Source of the DNA: Deltaproteobacteria bacterium
GTDB lineage: Bacteria; Myxococcota_C; UBA6777
DNA: 64,000 nt
Reading direction: 5' to 3'
NCBI GenBank assembly: GCA_002731275.1
Contig: PCBK01000189.1
Span: 62,001-126,000, forward strand
Shown piece after piece: positions 52,227 to 61,818 of this stretch. The notes beneath the pieces were generated by a model that saw only the letters and a program-made list of their open reading frames with translations, did not search any database and was not told the DNA's origin. The translations under genes were made by a program, and so were the position numbers. Numbering within the stretch: the first letter of the stretch is position 1; the number at the start of each line of letters is the position of its first letter.

Positions 52227-54794
52227 ATGGCGATGTACTTCGCAGTCAGTCAATGGACGCTGCTGTTTTGGACGATTGGTGGTGTACTTCTACTCTCGTG
52301 GGCGTTGTATATTGCGATCGCATGGCTCCAAGTGCGCAACAAAAGCTCTGACGCAGTTGGCGTACTCGTCGAAGCACTGTTCAAGGTCTTTAAACAGCCA
52401 CTCGCCTATGTCTCCATCTCAGCGCTCCTGCTCATCACACTTGGTATCGTCGCAGGCAGCCAGCTGTCCCCTATCCTCTTCGTGACCATCTCAGGTGTCA
52501 CGGTCTCGGCCCTTGCTCTCCTCGCTTGGAGCCAATGGCCGAAAGAAACAGCGGACTCCAACCTCTTCGATCTGCTCCCGCTCCCACAGGTGGAGTGGCC
52601 CTCCTTTGAAGACGAATGGGATAAACGTGCGCACACGTGGGTGGACTCGCGAGCCTATGAGCTCAAATCCAATCCTCCAGAATTCACGGGAGGAATGTTT
52701 GGGGGCCTCGCCCTCGAAGTGTCCAGAGAACTCGCCGCCATTTACAACAAAGAGACCATGCTCTCGGTCTCGATCAAAGATGTACTCAAAGGGGTCGAGC
52801 GTACAGCTGCAGACATGAAGATCCTCAGCAACCACCTCCCACTCGCAGGACACCTCACCCTCGCAGATATCGAACGACAGATCGACGTCGCGATCCGTAA
52901 AGGCCGATGGCTTTACATCTCCCTCTACCTGATCCTCTCCGTCATCAACCCCGGAAACCTCATACGTGTCGCTGTCATTTTTGTCCAAAAGAGAAGTCCC
53001 TGGGAACACCTCCTCATCGAACTACGTGGATGGGTTTACGGTCACTATGTCCAGCGACTTGGCTATCACATGACGCTGATCTATAGCGAACGTCAACCCC
53101 CTCCAGCCGGCTCCCTCCAACACGCAATCGCCACAGAAGAGAAGAAACAGTTCCACGAAATGCAGAGCCAAAAGCTCGGCTGGCTAGGATTGATAAGCAC
53201 CTTTGGCTTTGTACTCTACCTGATCTGGCAGATCGCAAATGCCGTTTGGGTCTTCGGCATTCCCGCCGCAATCATCGACTTGTTCTTGTTGGGTGTGCTC
53301 GGGTATGGGATCCTCCAGATACGCTCCGTCGAGAGATGGCGTGCGTATTGGGATGCTCTTCAGCCAAAGTGGCCAGAAAACCCTCCTCCCAAAACACAGA
53401 CAGACCAAAAAGCACGTGACGCGATGGATCTGGTCCTTTACAGACACAAAGACCCACCCAATTTCAGCGACCTCAAAGAGGTCCCCGGTTACTACGGAAA
53501 CCTGACCTACGAACTGTGGCAAGCCTGTTTTCGTGCGTATCAACACCCCGAAGACAAAGTCCCACTTCGCGCAACAAGAGAACTCTACCTCCCTCAAGGT
53601 TTCGCAGGTATCGAACGCTTCTGTGCTGATCTTAGCCTGTGGTATGAGGGACAAAAGACACTCCCACGAACCATTCGTCAGCTCGAACAGATCGGTCTTG
53701 ATCTGGAGGCGCTTTATCTCTACCTGCAACAAGCCCCAAGCAAAGACGAAGCTCCAACAGAAGAGCCCACCCAAGAAAAAACAGAAGAGTCCGCTCAAGA
53801 AAAAACAGAAGAGCGTGGATTTTGGAAGCGCATGTTTTCGCAGGTTGGGCACGCAGTCACAGGCTTTGCGATTGGACAACTCCACCCACGTGTTCATGCA
53901 TTATTGGACGAAGAGCTGGGAGAGAGACTGATCGATATCTATGGCGGTCGCTTCCCACAGAGCGCTTTTGAGCCACAAGAAACACATACCACCAACATCC
54001 TCGTGCTCTCGCGTGAGACGCGCAAAACACAGACCTTCTTGCGAGCGCTCATCGGCCCGGCCTACTCACCAGAAAATGAAGACCAGTCTGAGGATGAAGA
54101 TACATGGCAGGCGACACGAGAGTTTAGCGCTGCGCTTCCGGGTGATACAACGTACCACTTTTACTCCCAACGCTGGCACTCCCTCGACAAGGCGCAAGAG
54201 GATCCCCTCACACATACATTCCAACAACACGCTTACCACGGAATCATCTTGCTTGAGACCATTGACTATGGAGCACGAGGGAATGTGGGAACGTTTGTCA
54301 AAAACAGACTCCTCCCTCTTCTCCGCAAAGGACAGGTCGGCTCGCTCTTTTTGGTCCTCACTGGCGTCGAAAAGCTCAAGCCCATGCGCTGGGAACCTCC
54401 TTACGACGACTACCGCGATGAGCAACCTGAACAACGCAAATCACAGCGTATCCGCAACGCCCTGCTCGCGTGGGAAGAGATCTTCAAGGACATTCACGCG
54501 CTCCCCTTCGAACAGCTCCTTCCTGTCGGCCTACCCAAAGAACAGGATCCCTGGGGACTCGACAGAATCCAGACGCTCTTGCACATCAAGGATGTACTCG
54601 CCTACATCCAAAGAGACGATCTCCAGCAAGGCACAGACCAAACCGACCCCTCAACAGAAGAGAACACGCCAAAAAGCAGCGACGAGTTGGCCGACATCGT
54701 TGAGGAAAAAGAAGAATACAAAAAGGAAGGTTCAGGGAAGGATACCAGTGAGGAAGAACAGGATGGCGTAGATGCCGACCAAAAGGAGGATTAG
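52227..54794 (+). CDS. Large membrane pseudo-GTPase, partner of the upstream GTPase
   Basis: 855 residues. Two N-terminal membrane helices (about 12-35 and 58-95) and two more near 310-370 flank a helical domain (EVSRELAAIYNKETMLSVSIKDVLKGVERTAAD). A Glu/Lys/Thr-rich linker (about 505-530) leads to a GTPase-like C-terminal domain (about 560-800). There the P-loop position reads LSRETRKTQ, lacking both glycines of GxxxxGKS/T, and no DTPG is seen (TIDYGARG instead). LTGVEKLKPMRWEPPYDDY does resemble the G4 region of DUF697-associated GTPases. It is therefore probably a non-hydrolysing relative. The acidic tail is rich in Glu and Asp. The stop overlaps the convergent rhodanese gene by four bases. 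Confidence 0.75.
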   Translation: MAMYFAVSQWTLLFWTIGGVLLLSWALYIAIAWLQVRNKSSDAVGVLVEALFKVFKQPLAYVSISALLLITLGIVAGSQLSPILFVTISGVTVSALALLAWSQWPKETADSNLFDLLPLPQVEWPSFEDEWDKRAHTWVDSRAYELKSNPPEFTGGMFGGLALEVSRELAAIYNKETMLSVSIKDVLKGVERTAADMKILSNHLPLAGHLTLADIERQIDVAIRKGRWLYISLYLILSVINPGNLIRVAVIFVQKRSPWEHLLIELRGWVYGHYVQRLGYHMTLIYSERQPPPAGSLQHAIATEEKKQFHEMQSQKLGWLGLISTFGFVLYLIWQIANAVWVFGIPAAIIDLFLLGVLGYGILQIRSVERWRAYWDALQPKWPENPPPKTQTDQKARDAMDLVLYRHKDPPNFSDLKEVPGYYGNLTYELWQACFRAYQHPEDKVPLRATRELYLPQGFAGIERFCADLSLWYEGQKTLPRTIRQLEQIGLDLEALYLYLQQAPSKDEAPTEEPTQEKTEESAQEKTEERGFWKRMFSQVGHAVTGFAIGQLHPRVHALLDEELGERLIDIYGGRFPQSAFEPQETHTTNILVLSRETRKTQTFLRALIGPAYSPENEDQSEDEDTWQATREFSAALPGDTTYHFYSQRWHSLDKAQEDPLTHTFQQHAYHGIILLETIDYGARGNVGTFVKNRLLPLLRKGQVGSLFLVLTGVEKLKPMRWEPPYDDYRDEQPEQRKSQRIRNALLAWEEIFKDIHALPFEQLLPVGLPKEQDPWGLDRIQTLLHIKDVLAYIQRDDLQQGTDQTDPSTEENTPKSSDELADIVEEKEEYKKEGSGKDTSEEEQDGVDADQKED

Positions 54795-55189
54795 CAGTCG
54801 TACGAAACAGGATATCCCTGTTGGTGCCACGCCTCCATCCCACCGTGCATAGACGCGACACGGGTGTAACCCATGTCGAGCAACATCTGCACAGCTTCTG
54901 CTGCCAATTGACCATCTTTACAAAACAATATAATCGGCTCATCGAGTGGCCACGCTTGCACCAATTGCTCCAAGGCAGACACAGGGATCAACTCAGCGCC
55001 TGCGACATGGCCCAATGCACCTGTGTGAGAGTCTAGGTTGCGCACATCGATCAACCGACACACGTCTCCGTGTTGATGCACCCAAGACACTTCAACTTCG
55101 GGGATACCATCGTCAGAAAATCGAACGATAGCGTCATGCAAAGGTAGCTCTTCGCCATATCTCGAATCTGTTACCATCTTTGTAGGCAT
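54791..55189 (-). CDS. Rhodanese-like sulfurtransferase domain protein
   Basis: 132 residues from the ATG at 55189, which lies six bases after AGGAG; an ATG two codons earlier abuts the ribosome site. Single rhodanese domain with LIDVRN near residue 50, active-site loop LFCKDGQLA containing the catalytic cysteine, and the usual GYTRVASMHGGMEAWHQQGYP ending. It probably carries persulfide sulfur or acts as a binding module. The partner is unknown. Confidence 0.85.
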   Translation of the reverse strand: MPTKMVTDSRYGEELPLHDAIVRFSDDGIPEVEVSWVHQHGDVCRLIDVRNLDSHTGALGHVAGAELIPVSALEQLVQAWPLDEPIILFCKDGQLAAEAVQMLLDMGYTRVASMHGGMEAWHQQGYPVSYDC

Positions 55190-55798
55190 GGGCATCTCCT
55201 GTGTATTCGTTTGGGTGGTATAGGAAACCAAGGGAGCGGTTTTCAACAATAGAAAAGGGAGCGAGCACAGAATCACGCAAGCTTAGGAAAAGTCATTCAG
55301 GTACGTCATGTACGTAAGGAGTCTTGAACAGCCCGAAAAAGGCTACCTCATCGGCTCAAACGCGAAAAGGAAAGTGACGCCACCAACCACAAGCCAAATT
55401 TGCGCGAAGACCTTTTGTATCCGCCAAAAACCGCTCGAACAGAAAGCGTTTTCTATCAAAAAACATGCCATTTCACTCATTTCCCCAACGAAACCAAACA
55501 CATCAAAAACAACACCAAAAAACAAGGAACTCTCCACCCACCTCAAACTCTGCCGCCTTATATGTCCATAAAGATGTTTCAAAAAACGATGCACAAAACG
55601 CAACACAATGCATCAATACAACAAAAAGCATCATCCCCACCCCATTCGACTTATCATGTTCCACATCAGCACAATTGTTCTCTTGGTAGAGACAATCCTG
55701 TGCATTCGGTCGCAAAATGCGTTTGCAAAAAAGAATGCCTGTGTTATCACCCTGTATTGACCGAACTTTTCACCTACTCATAGCCAACGGAGTCACCT
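55190..55798. other. Long intergenic region between divergent genes
   Basis: About 600 bases. AT-rich, with open frames of up to 127 codons that lack ribosome sites and have unlikely compositions (many Lys, His, Thr, Pro). A TTGACC at about 55758 is not paired with a clear -10. No RNA gene recognised. Confidence 0.45.
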
Positions 55799-56434
55799 AT
55801 GAAACGCTCTCCTCTTCGCACAGTATGTTTTTTGCTTGGCGCCTCACTACTTTTCCTCTCGGCGACAGCGACCGCAAAGAAAAAACGCAATGAAACCTGC
55901 GCATGGAAGAACGCCAGTATCACCAAAAAGAGTCAAAAGATCAGAGACTTCAAAGGTTGGGATGTTTACACACCTGCGTTGGCATGTAACCACACACAGC
56001 TCAAAGTGTCTCCTGCCAACCAAAAGACCATCGAAGGTCTACTCGTCACATTCTTTGGTGACTTGCTCCACCAACGAGCTTCATACACCTCACTGCTCGC
56101 CCCCAAAACCCCCCCGGCCTTTCGTGCAGGTATCAAGTCTTGCTTGCTCCAACAGGTCAAGGGGTTCAAGCGGTTTATTGTACACGCTCGCATCGACGCA
56201 AAAACAGGCTCGGTGAGGGGCAATCGACACGCCCGCAAGTACCTTCAGGTTGGGAAGATGATGTTTGGTTCATTCGATCATCTGGTCTTTATGGAAGGAA
56301 ATGATAGCCGAAATGATATCATCGTGTATGTGAAAAAACACGATGGGAAGTGGTACGTTAAAGGATTCTGGTCGGTATGGTTGCGCAAGTGCTTTGCCAA
56401 AAAGAAACCCTGGTGGAGCAAGAAGAAAAAGTAG
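55799..56434 (+). CDS. Secreted basic protein of unknown function
   Basis: 211 residues with a signal peptide cleaved near ATATAKK and GGAG six bases before the ATG. The mature protein is Lys-rich, has five cysteines (CAWKN, ACN, SCLL, KCFA) and aromatic C-terminal segments (GKWYVKGFWSVWLRKC, KKPWWSKKKK). FDHLVFMEGNDSRNDIIVYVKKHDGKWYVKGFW is reminiscent of small NTF2-like or DUF4878-type domains, but this is not a firm match. Isolated gene, convergent with the acyltransferase gene. Confidence 0.65.
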   Translation: MKRSPLRTVCFLLGASLLFLSATATAKKKRNETCAWKNASITKKSQKIRDFKGWDVYTPALACNHTQLKVSPANQKTIEGLLVTFFGDLLHQRASYTSLLAPKTPPAFRAGIKSCLLQQVKGFKRFIVHARIDAKTGSVRGNRHARKYLQVGKMMFGSFDHLVFMEGNDSRNDIIVYVKKHDGKWYVKGFWSVWLRKCFAKKKPWWSKKKK

Positions 56435-56452
56435 AATGTCGTGAGAACCCGC

Positions 56453-57250
56453 TCAGACGATCGCGTCGAGATATCGATGTGGATCGGTCTCTCGATAATG
56501 CTTCAACTCATCGATCCCTCGACTGATCGCGCCGTGAACAAGTCCCCTCACCTGACGCAACACCTCCTCATCATCCTCACAACCATCAAAAGGCGCCATC
56601 TGAATGGGCTCCATGAGCTGCATGTAGATCCGCTCTGGACGAGGTAATGGCGTGGGCCCCATCCCCTTCGAGATGGGGAACATCAGCTCTGGGTGGAGTT
56701 TGAGTTCTTCGAGTAACGGTCCAAGTGGTGAACGCATCAACTGATGGCCGTCGAAGATGATATCAAACATATCTTCAACACCGACAGATGCAAACGGTAC
56801 GATCGTACATTGGTGTTGAATCGCCATCTTTACGAAGCCCAGCCGCTCCCCCCAGATCAGTTCGTACTTTTCGCCTTTACGCTTGCTCACCTCACGCCCA
56901 CCACCAGGGAAGACCAACACACACTCCCCTTGATCCATGAGCGCCCCACAATTCTCCCTCGTCCCCTCCACCGCACCAAAATGCGAAAGAGCATCCCGCC
57001 AGCCAGGGACGCGATAGTGAAACTTGTGCGCCAAAGAGCGCAAAAAGATCCCGTGTTCCCGATACAACTCGAAGAACAAAAACGGCACGTCCAAGATCCC
57101 ATACAAGGTGTGATTGCCTACAAATAACAGAGGACGCTCGTCAGGTACGTTCTCCATCCCCCGGAAATGAGGGCGCGTCCAACGGCGCCAGGGGGAAAGC
57201 ATCCACTCGGAAAACTTCAACTCTCGTGCTGATGGTTGTTTAAAATACAT
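56453..57250 (-). CDS. Lysophospholipid/diacylglycerol acyltransferase-like protein
   Basis: 265 residues. It belongs to the LPLAT fold, MGAT/DGAT-like branch: FVGNHTLYGILDVP supplies the acyltransferase block I (HTLYG form in place of HxxxxD), followed by GAVEGTRENCGALMDQGECVLVFPGGGREV, which is typical of plant phytyl-ester and diacylglycerol acyltransferase relatives, and by ERLGFVKMAIQHQCTIVPFASVGVEDMFD. It likely transfers an acyl group from acyl-CoA or acyl-ACP to a glycerolipid or alcohol acceptor. The acceptor cannot be told. AAGGG lies just before the ATG. Confidence 0.85.
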   Translation of the reverse strand: MYFKQPSARELKFSEWMLSPWRRWTRPHFRGMENVPDERPLLFVGNHTLYGILDVPFLFFELYREHGIFLRSLAHKFHYRVPGWRDALSHFGAVEGTRENCGALMDQGECVLVFPGGGREVSKRKGEKYELIWGERLGFVKMAIQHQCTIVPFASVGVEDMFDIIFDGHQLMRSPLGPLLEELKLHPELMFPISKGMGPTPLPRPERIYMQLMEPIQMAPFDGCEDDEEVLRQVRGLVHGAISRGIDELKHYRETDPHRYLDAIV

Positions 57251-57472
57251 CGAACCCTTTCTCTTTCATCCACAAAAAACAACGACGCAAAGAGGCCGCC
57301 TGAAACATCACCGCGAAACATGATGGAAGAAAGCACACCTTAACGCAAGAGAAAGAGTACGTTGGGTACAAAAAGACAAACGCAAAGTTGCGCTGTTATC
57401 CATCGCGTACTATGCTGCCCTCCGAAAAAAGTGCGACACCACAGCACAAGTACAATCCTGGAAAGATGTGAC

Positions 57473-59296
57473 ATGTCCCGATTCGCAGAGCTTCGCGAGC
57501 TGCTTTCTCATTCCCCGACCCAAGCGCGATGGAAAGAGCTCATCAAACGTATGATTCAATGGCCACAAGTGCCCGAACGTGACGTCGCGATCCAATACGC
57601 GCAAGCCCACCTTTCTCACTGGCCTGACGAGCTCCGCACGCTACGTGATGATCTGCGATATGCCTACTCACAAGAGCCGACACACCCGACGTGGTCACTT
57701 GTGCGTACGTTCTATATTTTTATCAAGGCGCTGTCCTCCGACGATCACACACAATCACTGACGACGCTCACCCATGTCCCCAAATTGACCTCTCTGCGAA
57801 TTGTCTTCTACCCTGAGTTTCTCGCCAACGTCGCCAAAACGAAGAGCCCCGCCAAGGTCTCCACCTCGCTCTTCTCCAACGATCTTCAACATCTCTCTCA
57901 CGTCGGACTACGCGATCTCGAAGGCTTCGACGCTCTCGACACACTCCAACAACTCAAGCGCCTGGAGCTGTTCAATTACCCGCTGCCAAGATTGGGGACA
58001 CTGCCCCAACTGCAAGGGCTCACAGAGCTGCTCCTGAGTTGCCAGGCTGGACTCGAAGACCTTGATATGCTTCACGCCTTCCCTAAGCTTCGATGGTTGC
58101 GCTTTGAAGAGAGCCCACTCGTCTCATTCCAGCACCGCACACAGCTCCCCGAACTCGACATCTTGGAGCTTGATAACAGTGGATGGCACGATAGTTTCGA
58201 ATGGTCGATCTTTTCGTCGATTCATACGCTCCACCTCACAGGAGAACGAAGACGCTACGAGTTGGGAAAGACCGATCTATCACCCCTGCGAAATCTACGC
58301 ACACTCACCATCAAAGGCGGCGCCAAACTACTCATCACCCCAAACCTCAACGCGCTCGCCACACTCAGCGAACTCACGCACCTCGAACTCGACGCCTTCG
58401 CTCCCCAACCAGACCTCTCGTTCCTCGAATCACTCGCCGCCTTAGAGCACCTGACACTCTCTGGATATGGTATCGGGTACAAGAGACAACTCTTCTGCTT
58501 CTCTGCGCTCAAAGAGCTCCGTTCACTTCACCTGGAACAATGTGGTTCACTCGATCTAGAGCCTTTTTGTGTGTTACCAAAGCTCGAAGAGTTGACGTTG
58601 GAGTTCGACATCCCCTCCGTCCATCAACTCGACATGAACGAACGAAATGAACGCCTTCGTGCGTATCGAAACCCAACAGAGCTGACCTCTTTCTCCCACA
58701 TCAAACACCTGACCCTCAAACAAGCCCGTTTTCTCAACGATCTGTCCTTCGTCAGAGAGCTGGCACAACTCGAAACGTTGCACATTTACGAATGTCTACA
58801 TCTGCGGTGGCTTGAAGACCTCAAATCCTGCGTCAAACTCAAAACATTGACACTTCACGGCAGTCGCGCACTCGAACACCTTGACTCCATGATCCGCCCT
58901 GAAAAACCACCACTCTTCGATTGGGGAGATGTCGACACATACCAACCCCGCGAAGGACTTCGTGAGCTGCACTCTTTGTCCCTGCTCGGCATGCACAACC
59001 TCCGGGATATTCAGGGGCTCTCTACCTACACAAAGCTCCGCACGCTGCGTATCTCAGGATGCGAAAATCTTCGGGTGATCAGCGCCATTCACCAACTCGT
59101 CGAGCTAGAAGCCTTGTACATAGAGGATTGCCCATCCCTGAAAGAACTCGACGCGTTGATCAGCTTGCCCCAACTCAGCACGCTGGTCTTGCGTGACTGC
59201 CCAGCCCTCCCCTGTCCTCCAGACAAAGACAGTATGCACACACGCGAAGACGTGAAAGTCTTCCAACAGCGTCTACGCGATCGGTCCGATCAGTAA
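57473..59296 (+). CDS. Leucine-rich-repeat protein
   Basis: 607 residues from the ATG at 57473. A longer in-frame reading begins at 57362 but has atypical Cys/Arg-rich sequence. GGAAAG is upstream. A helical N-terminal domain (about 1-100) precedes a dozen or more irregular LRRs of about 22-24 residues with L..L..L.L..C..L..L frames, for example LRTLRISGCENLRVISAIHQLVELEALYIEDC. No signal peptide, so it is likely a cytoplasmic protein-interaction scaffold. The N-terminal part resembles the short TIGR02996-like helical units that precede repeats in Myxococcota proteins, a weak resemblance. It is convergent with the thioesterase gene. Confidence 0.8.
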   Translation: MSRFAELRELLSHSPTQARWKELIKRMIQWPQVPERDVAIQYAQAHLSHWPDELRTLRDDLRYAYSQEPTHPTWSLVRTFYIFIKALSSDDHTQSLTTLTHVPKLTSLRIVFYPEFLANVAKTKSPAKVSTSLFSNDLQHLSHVGLRDLEGFDALDTLQQLKRLELFNYPLPRLGTLPQLQGLTELLLSCQAGLEDLDMLHAFPKLRWLRFEESPLVSFQHRTQLPELDILELDNSGWHDSFEWSIFSSIHTLHLTGERRRYELGKTDLSPLRNLRTLTIKGGAKLLITPNLNALATLSELTHLELDAFAPQPDLSFLESLAALEHLTLSGYGIGYKRQLFCFSALKELRSLHLEQCGSLDLEPFCVLPKLEELTLEFDIPSVHQLDMNERNERLRAYRNPTELTSFSHIKHLTLKQARFLNDLSFVRELAQLETLHIYECLHLRWLEDLKSCVKLKTLTLHGSRALEHLDSMIRPEKPPLFDWGDVDTYQPREGLRELHSLSLLGMHNLRDIQGLSTYTKLRTLRISGCENLRVISAIHQLVELEALYIEDCPSLKELDALISLPQLSTLVLRDCPALPCPPDKDSMHTREDVKVFQQRLRDRSDQ

Positions 59297-59317
59297 GGCC
59301 ACTTCGAGAAAAAAGAC

Positions 59318-60070
59318 TCAATCGTCTTGGAGCTGTTCGCTCAATTTTCCCAGCACAGTGTTACGCGATGAAGTGTGGATGTAGAAGTGTCCACCAGGAA
59401 ACAATTCATAGGAGAAATCGGCGTTGGTGTGGATAGCCCAGGCTTTCACGGACTCTTCTGATATCAGATGATCATCTCTCCCACCAAAAGCAGAGATCGA
59501 GAAGTCGAAAGGCTCGTGCTCTTCATATGAGTATGCGTCACAGAGTTCAAAGTCAGCCTGTATGGTAGGCAAGATCATCTCCATCAACTCGCTGTTTTGC
59601 AACACCCACTCTGGTGTCCCGTTGAGGCTGCGGAGTTTGTCGATCAGCGCTTCGTCGGAGAGCTTGTGGAGACCTGGGATCACTGAGGAGTGCTGTGGTG
59701 CACGGAAGGAAGAGATTGACAGGTGTGTGGGCAATGGCATACCGCGCTTACGCATCAAACGCGCGAGCTCAAAACTCACGAGCCCACCCATACTGTGACC
59801 AAAAAACACAAACGGCCGATCCAGATGAGGTTCAATCGCCTCACAGAGGGCATCCAAAAGTGGCTCCATGCGCGTAAAGGGGTCTTCACGTAAGCGATGC
59901 TCTCGACCAGGAAGATGGACAGCGCACATCTGCACATCTTCGGGCAGCTTGTACGGCCAACGACGAAAGGCAATCGGCCCCCCACCTGCGTAGGGGAAGC
60001 AAAAGATCCGCTTGCGCACCTGTGAGACATCACGAAAGACCGAAAACCAGGGATTTTTTTTGATGTCCAT
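59318..60070 (-). CDS. Type II thioesterase (GrsT/TycF-like)
   Basis: 250 residues from the ATG at 60070. GGAGG seven bases upstream lies inside the end of the HEAT gene, and the ATG overlaps its stop (TGATG), so translation is coupled. Alpha/beta hydrolase with the oxyanion motif FCFPYAGGG, nucleophile elbow GHSMGGL (Ser93), acid in FGGRDDHLI (Asp199) and GGHFYI (His228). Such enzymes clear misprimed thioesters from NRPS/PKS carrier proteins or release medium-chain acyl groups. No NRPS, PKS or carrier protein is in the window, so the substrate thioester must come from elsewhere. Confidence 0.88.
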   Translation of the reverse strand: MDIKKNPWFSVFRDVSQVRKRIFCFPYAGGGPIAFRRWPYKLPEDVQMCAVHLPGREHRLREDPFTRMEPLLDALCEAIEPHLDRPFVFFGHSMGGLVSFELARLMRKRGMPLPTHLSISSFRAPQHSSVIPGLHKLSDEALIDKLRSLNGTPEWVLQNSELMEMILPTIQADFELCDAYSYEEHEPFDFSISAFGGRDDHLISEESVKAWAIHTNADFSYELFPGGHFYIHTSSRNTVLGKLSEQLQDD

Positions 60071-61797
60071 CAACCAACCTCCGAGACAGCTTCTTTGAGG
60101 ACATCCCGAACCATTGGGTCCTCTTCAAACATCAAGCGCCCACGCAGCAATTGCCTCGCGGTCGGGTGGTCTGACTGAGAGAGCAAGCCTACTACAGCGA
60201 GACGAATATGACGCGCGGGATCAGCGAGTGCGGCTCCAAGCATCTCCTCCTCTTCACGATCGGGAAAGAGACAAAAGATCTCGATCGCTCTCGTCTGTGT
60301 CATAGGATTCGCCGAGTCTTCTAGGACATCAGCGAGAACAGGGAGCCGAGAAGATGGCGTTGTCGTCCCAATCAAGACAGGTACACCTTCTTTGCGAAGG
60401 GGGATCGGGCCAAGCCCTCTGAGCACCTTCTTCGCCTCTTTCGTCCGCAACTTTTCGAGGACCACTCTCGCGAGAGGACGGAGCGCAAAGCGCTCCCCAC
60501 CTTCGAGCAGTGTTTGTAACATCTTCGGCAGAGACTTCGCCTTTTGCCTCAACAACAACATGATCGCTCGTGAAGCGATACTATCTTGTTCATGCTCAAC
60601 AAGAGGCGCAAGCAGGTCTTCCGGGATCTTGCGATAACCTTCGAGCAATCGATCGAGCATACGCAACAAGATATCGGGCTGCTCTTCGTGGGAGAGGTGG
60701 GCGATCAACATGTCTTCAACACGGACATCAGCGATGGTACACAGGATCCGCACAGCGGCTTTGCGAGTGAGGATATCCCCAGAGGAGATATATCGACCTA
60801 GTTGCCCCTGAAGTGTTCCTTGCCGCCGATGTGCGTCGATCACGTCGAGATGAAGTTGAAGTGAGATCTTTCTCTTTTGCTCGTATGCCTGCATCACCTT
60901 TTCGATCGGATTGACGATCGCGCCAAACGGCAGGTGTAACGACATTGCAGGGACTTTTGTCGCCCCTTTTGTCTCGCCAGATGTCCGCCTGTACACACCT
61001 CCCCACTGTGCACGCATCAGCTCCGAGAGATAGGCACCGATCGCGGAGATCACATGAGTCGCATCCCCTCGTGCGTCGATCATCTTCGCGAGCATCTCTT
61101 CCCCTTGCTGAAGAGCCTCCGGGAGATACCCTGGTAACTCTTCATACTGCCTCCAACGCTCTGCTACTTCGAGGACTTCAAGAATCAAAGCGTCTTGGGA
61201 CTCTCCATCACGACGCCAACATAACGCAACATGGTCTTCAAGTGTCGACTCAAGCACCATCAACCAACGCTCGATCTCTCCGCCAAGATAATGTACCAAA
61301 GGGACCCGCACGATCCGAATAAACCCTTCCATGTCCTCGAAGGTATCGCGCATCGTCAGATCATCGATGCGTTCAAGTCCGTCCCAATTGCGGTTGATGT
61401 AACAGGTATCAAAGGCCGCCTCCATCTGCCCTGTCGGAAGCCGGCGTCTCGAATACGTCGGCATAGGAGAACGCTCCGTCACATAGGGGGCAAACATAAA
61501 CCGCGCAGGCAAGGAGGGTTGCGCGAGCTGTCTGTGCAGCTCACGTAAGGCAACGAGCAAACGCTTCTTTTCGAGTGGGTAGGAAACTTCAGAAGCTGGA
61601 CGCGCCTCTTGGATATGGCCAAGGACCTCATCACCGATCTCGATCAATCCGGGACAATTGTCGACAAGCAGGGGGTGTTTGAGGATCGGTTGTGCTTTGC
61701 GGGAGGGAGGAGACCACAGCTCAAAGAGACGGTAGGAGGTCACACTGTGACGGGGGGTTTGCAGTGTGATCGATTGGGAAGGTCCTGGAAGAAACAA
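60070..61797 (-). CDS. HEAT-repeat protein coupled to the thioesterase
   Basis: 575 residues from a TTG at 61797 with GGA close upstream; a later start is possible. The C-terminal half (about 330-570) is built of HEAT-like helical pairs, for example TRKAAVRILCTIADVRVEDMLIAHL and ARHIRLAVVGLLSQSDHPTARQLL. The N-terminal half is also largely helical, with a run of aromatic and charged residues (EEIERWLMVLESTLEDHVALCWRRDGES-like) but no recognised domain. It has no signal or membrane segment. The stop overlaps the thioesterase start. A scaffold for protein partners is a reasonable guess. Confidence 0.7.
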   Translation of the reverse strand: MFLPGPSQSITLQTPRHSVTSYRLFELWSPPSRKAQPILKHPLLVDNCPGLIEIGDEVLGHIQEARPASEVSYPLEKKRLLVALRELHRQLAQPSLPARFMFAPYVTERSPMPTYSRRRLPTGQMEAAFDTCYINRNWDGLERIDDLTMRDTFEDMEGFIRIVRVPLVHYLGGEIERWLMVLESTLEDHVALCWRRDGESQDALILEVLEVAERWRQYEELPGYLPEALQQGEEMLAKMIDARGDATHVISAIGAYLSELMRAQWGGVYRRTSGETKGATKVPAMSLHLPFGAIVNPIEKVMQAYEQKRKISLQLHLDVIDAHRRQGTLQGQLGRYISSGDILTRKAAVRILCTIADVRVEDMLIAHLSHEEQPDILLRMLDRLLEGYRKIPEDLLAPLVEHEQDSIASRAIMLLLRQKAKSLPKMLQTLLEGGERFALRPLARVVLEKLRTKEAKKVLRGLGPIPLRKEGVPVLIGTTTPSSRLPVLADVLEDSANPMTQTRAIEIFCLFPDREEEEMLGAALADPARHIRLAVVGLLSQSDHPTARQLLRGRLMFEEDPMVRDVLKEAVSEVG

Positions 61798-61818
61798 GAT
61801 TCCGACCTGTATGAGATA

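Noticed and set aside
55308..55783. Overlapping frames of 87 and 127 codons before the secreted protein at 55799
   Set aside because: No ribosome site, compositions rich in Lys/His/Thr/Pro, and mutual overlap; judged non-coding.
59318..60070. Secondary-metabolite (NRPS/PKS) cluster implied by the type II thioesterase
   Set aside because: No synthetase, carrier protein, phosphopantetheinyl transferase or tailoring enzyme lies within the window.
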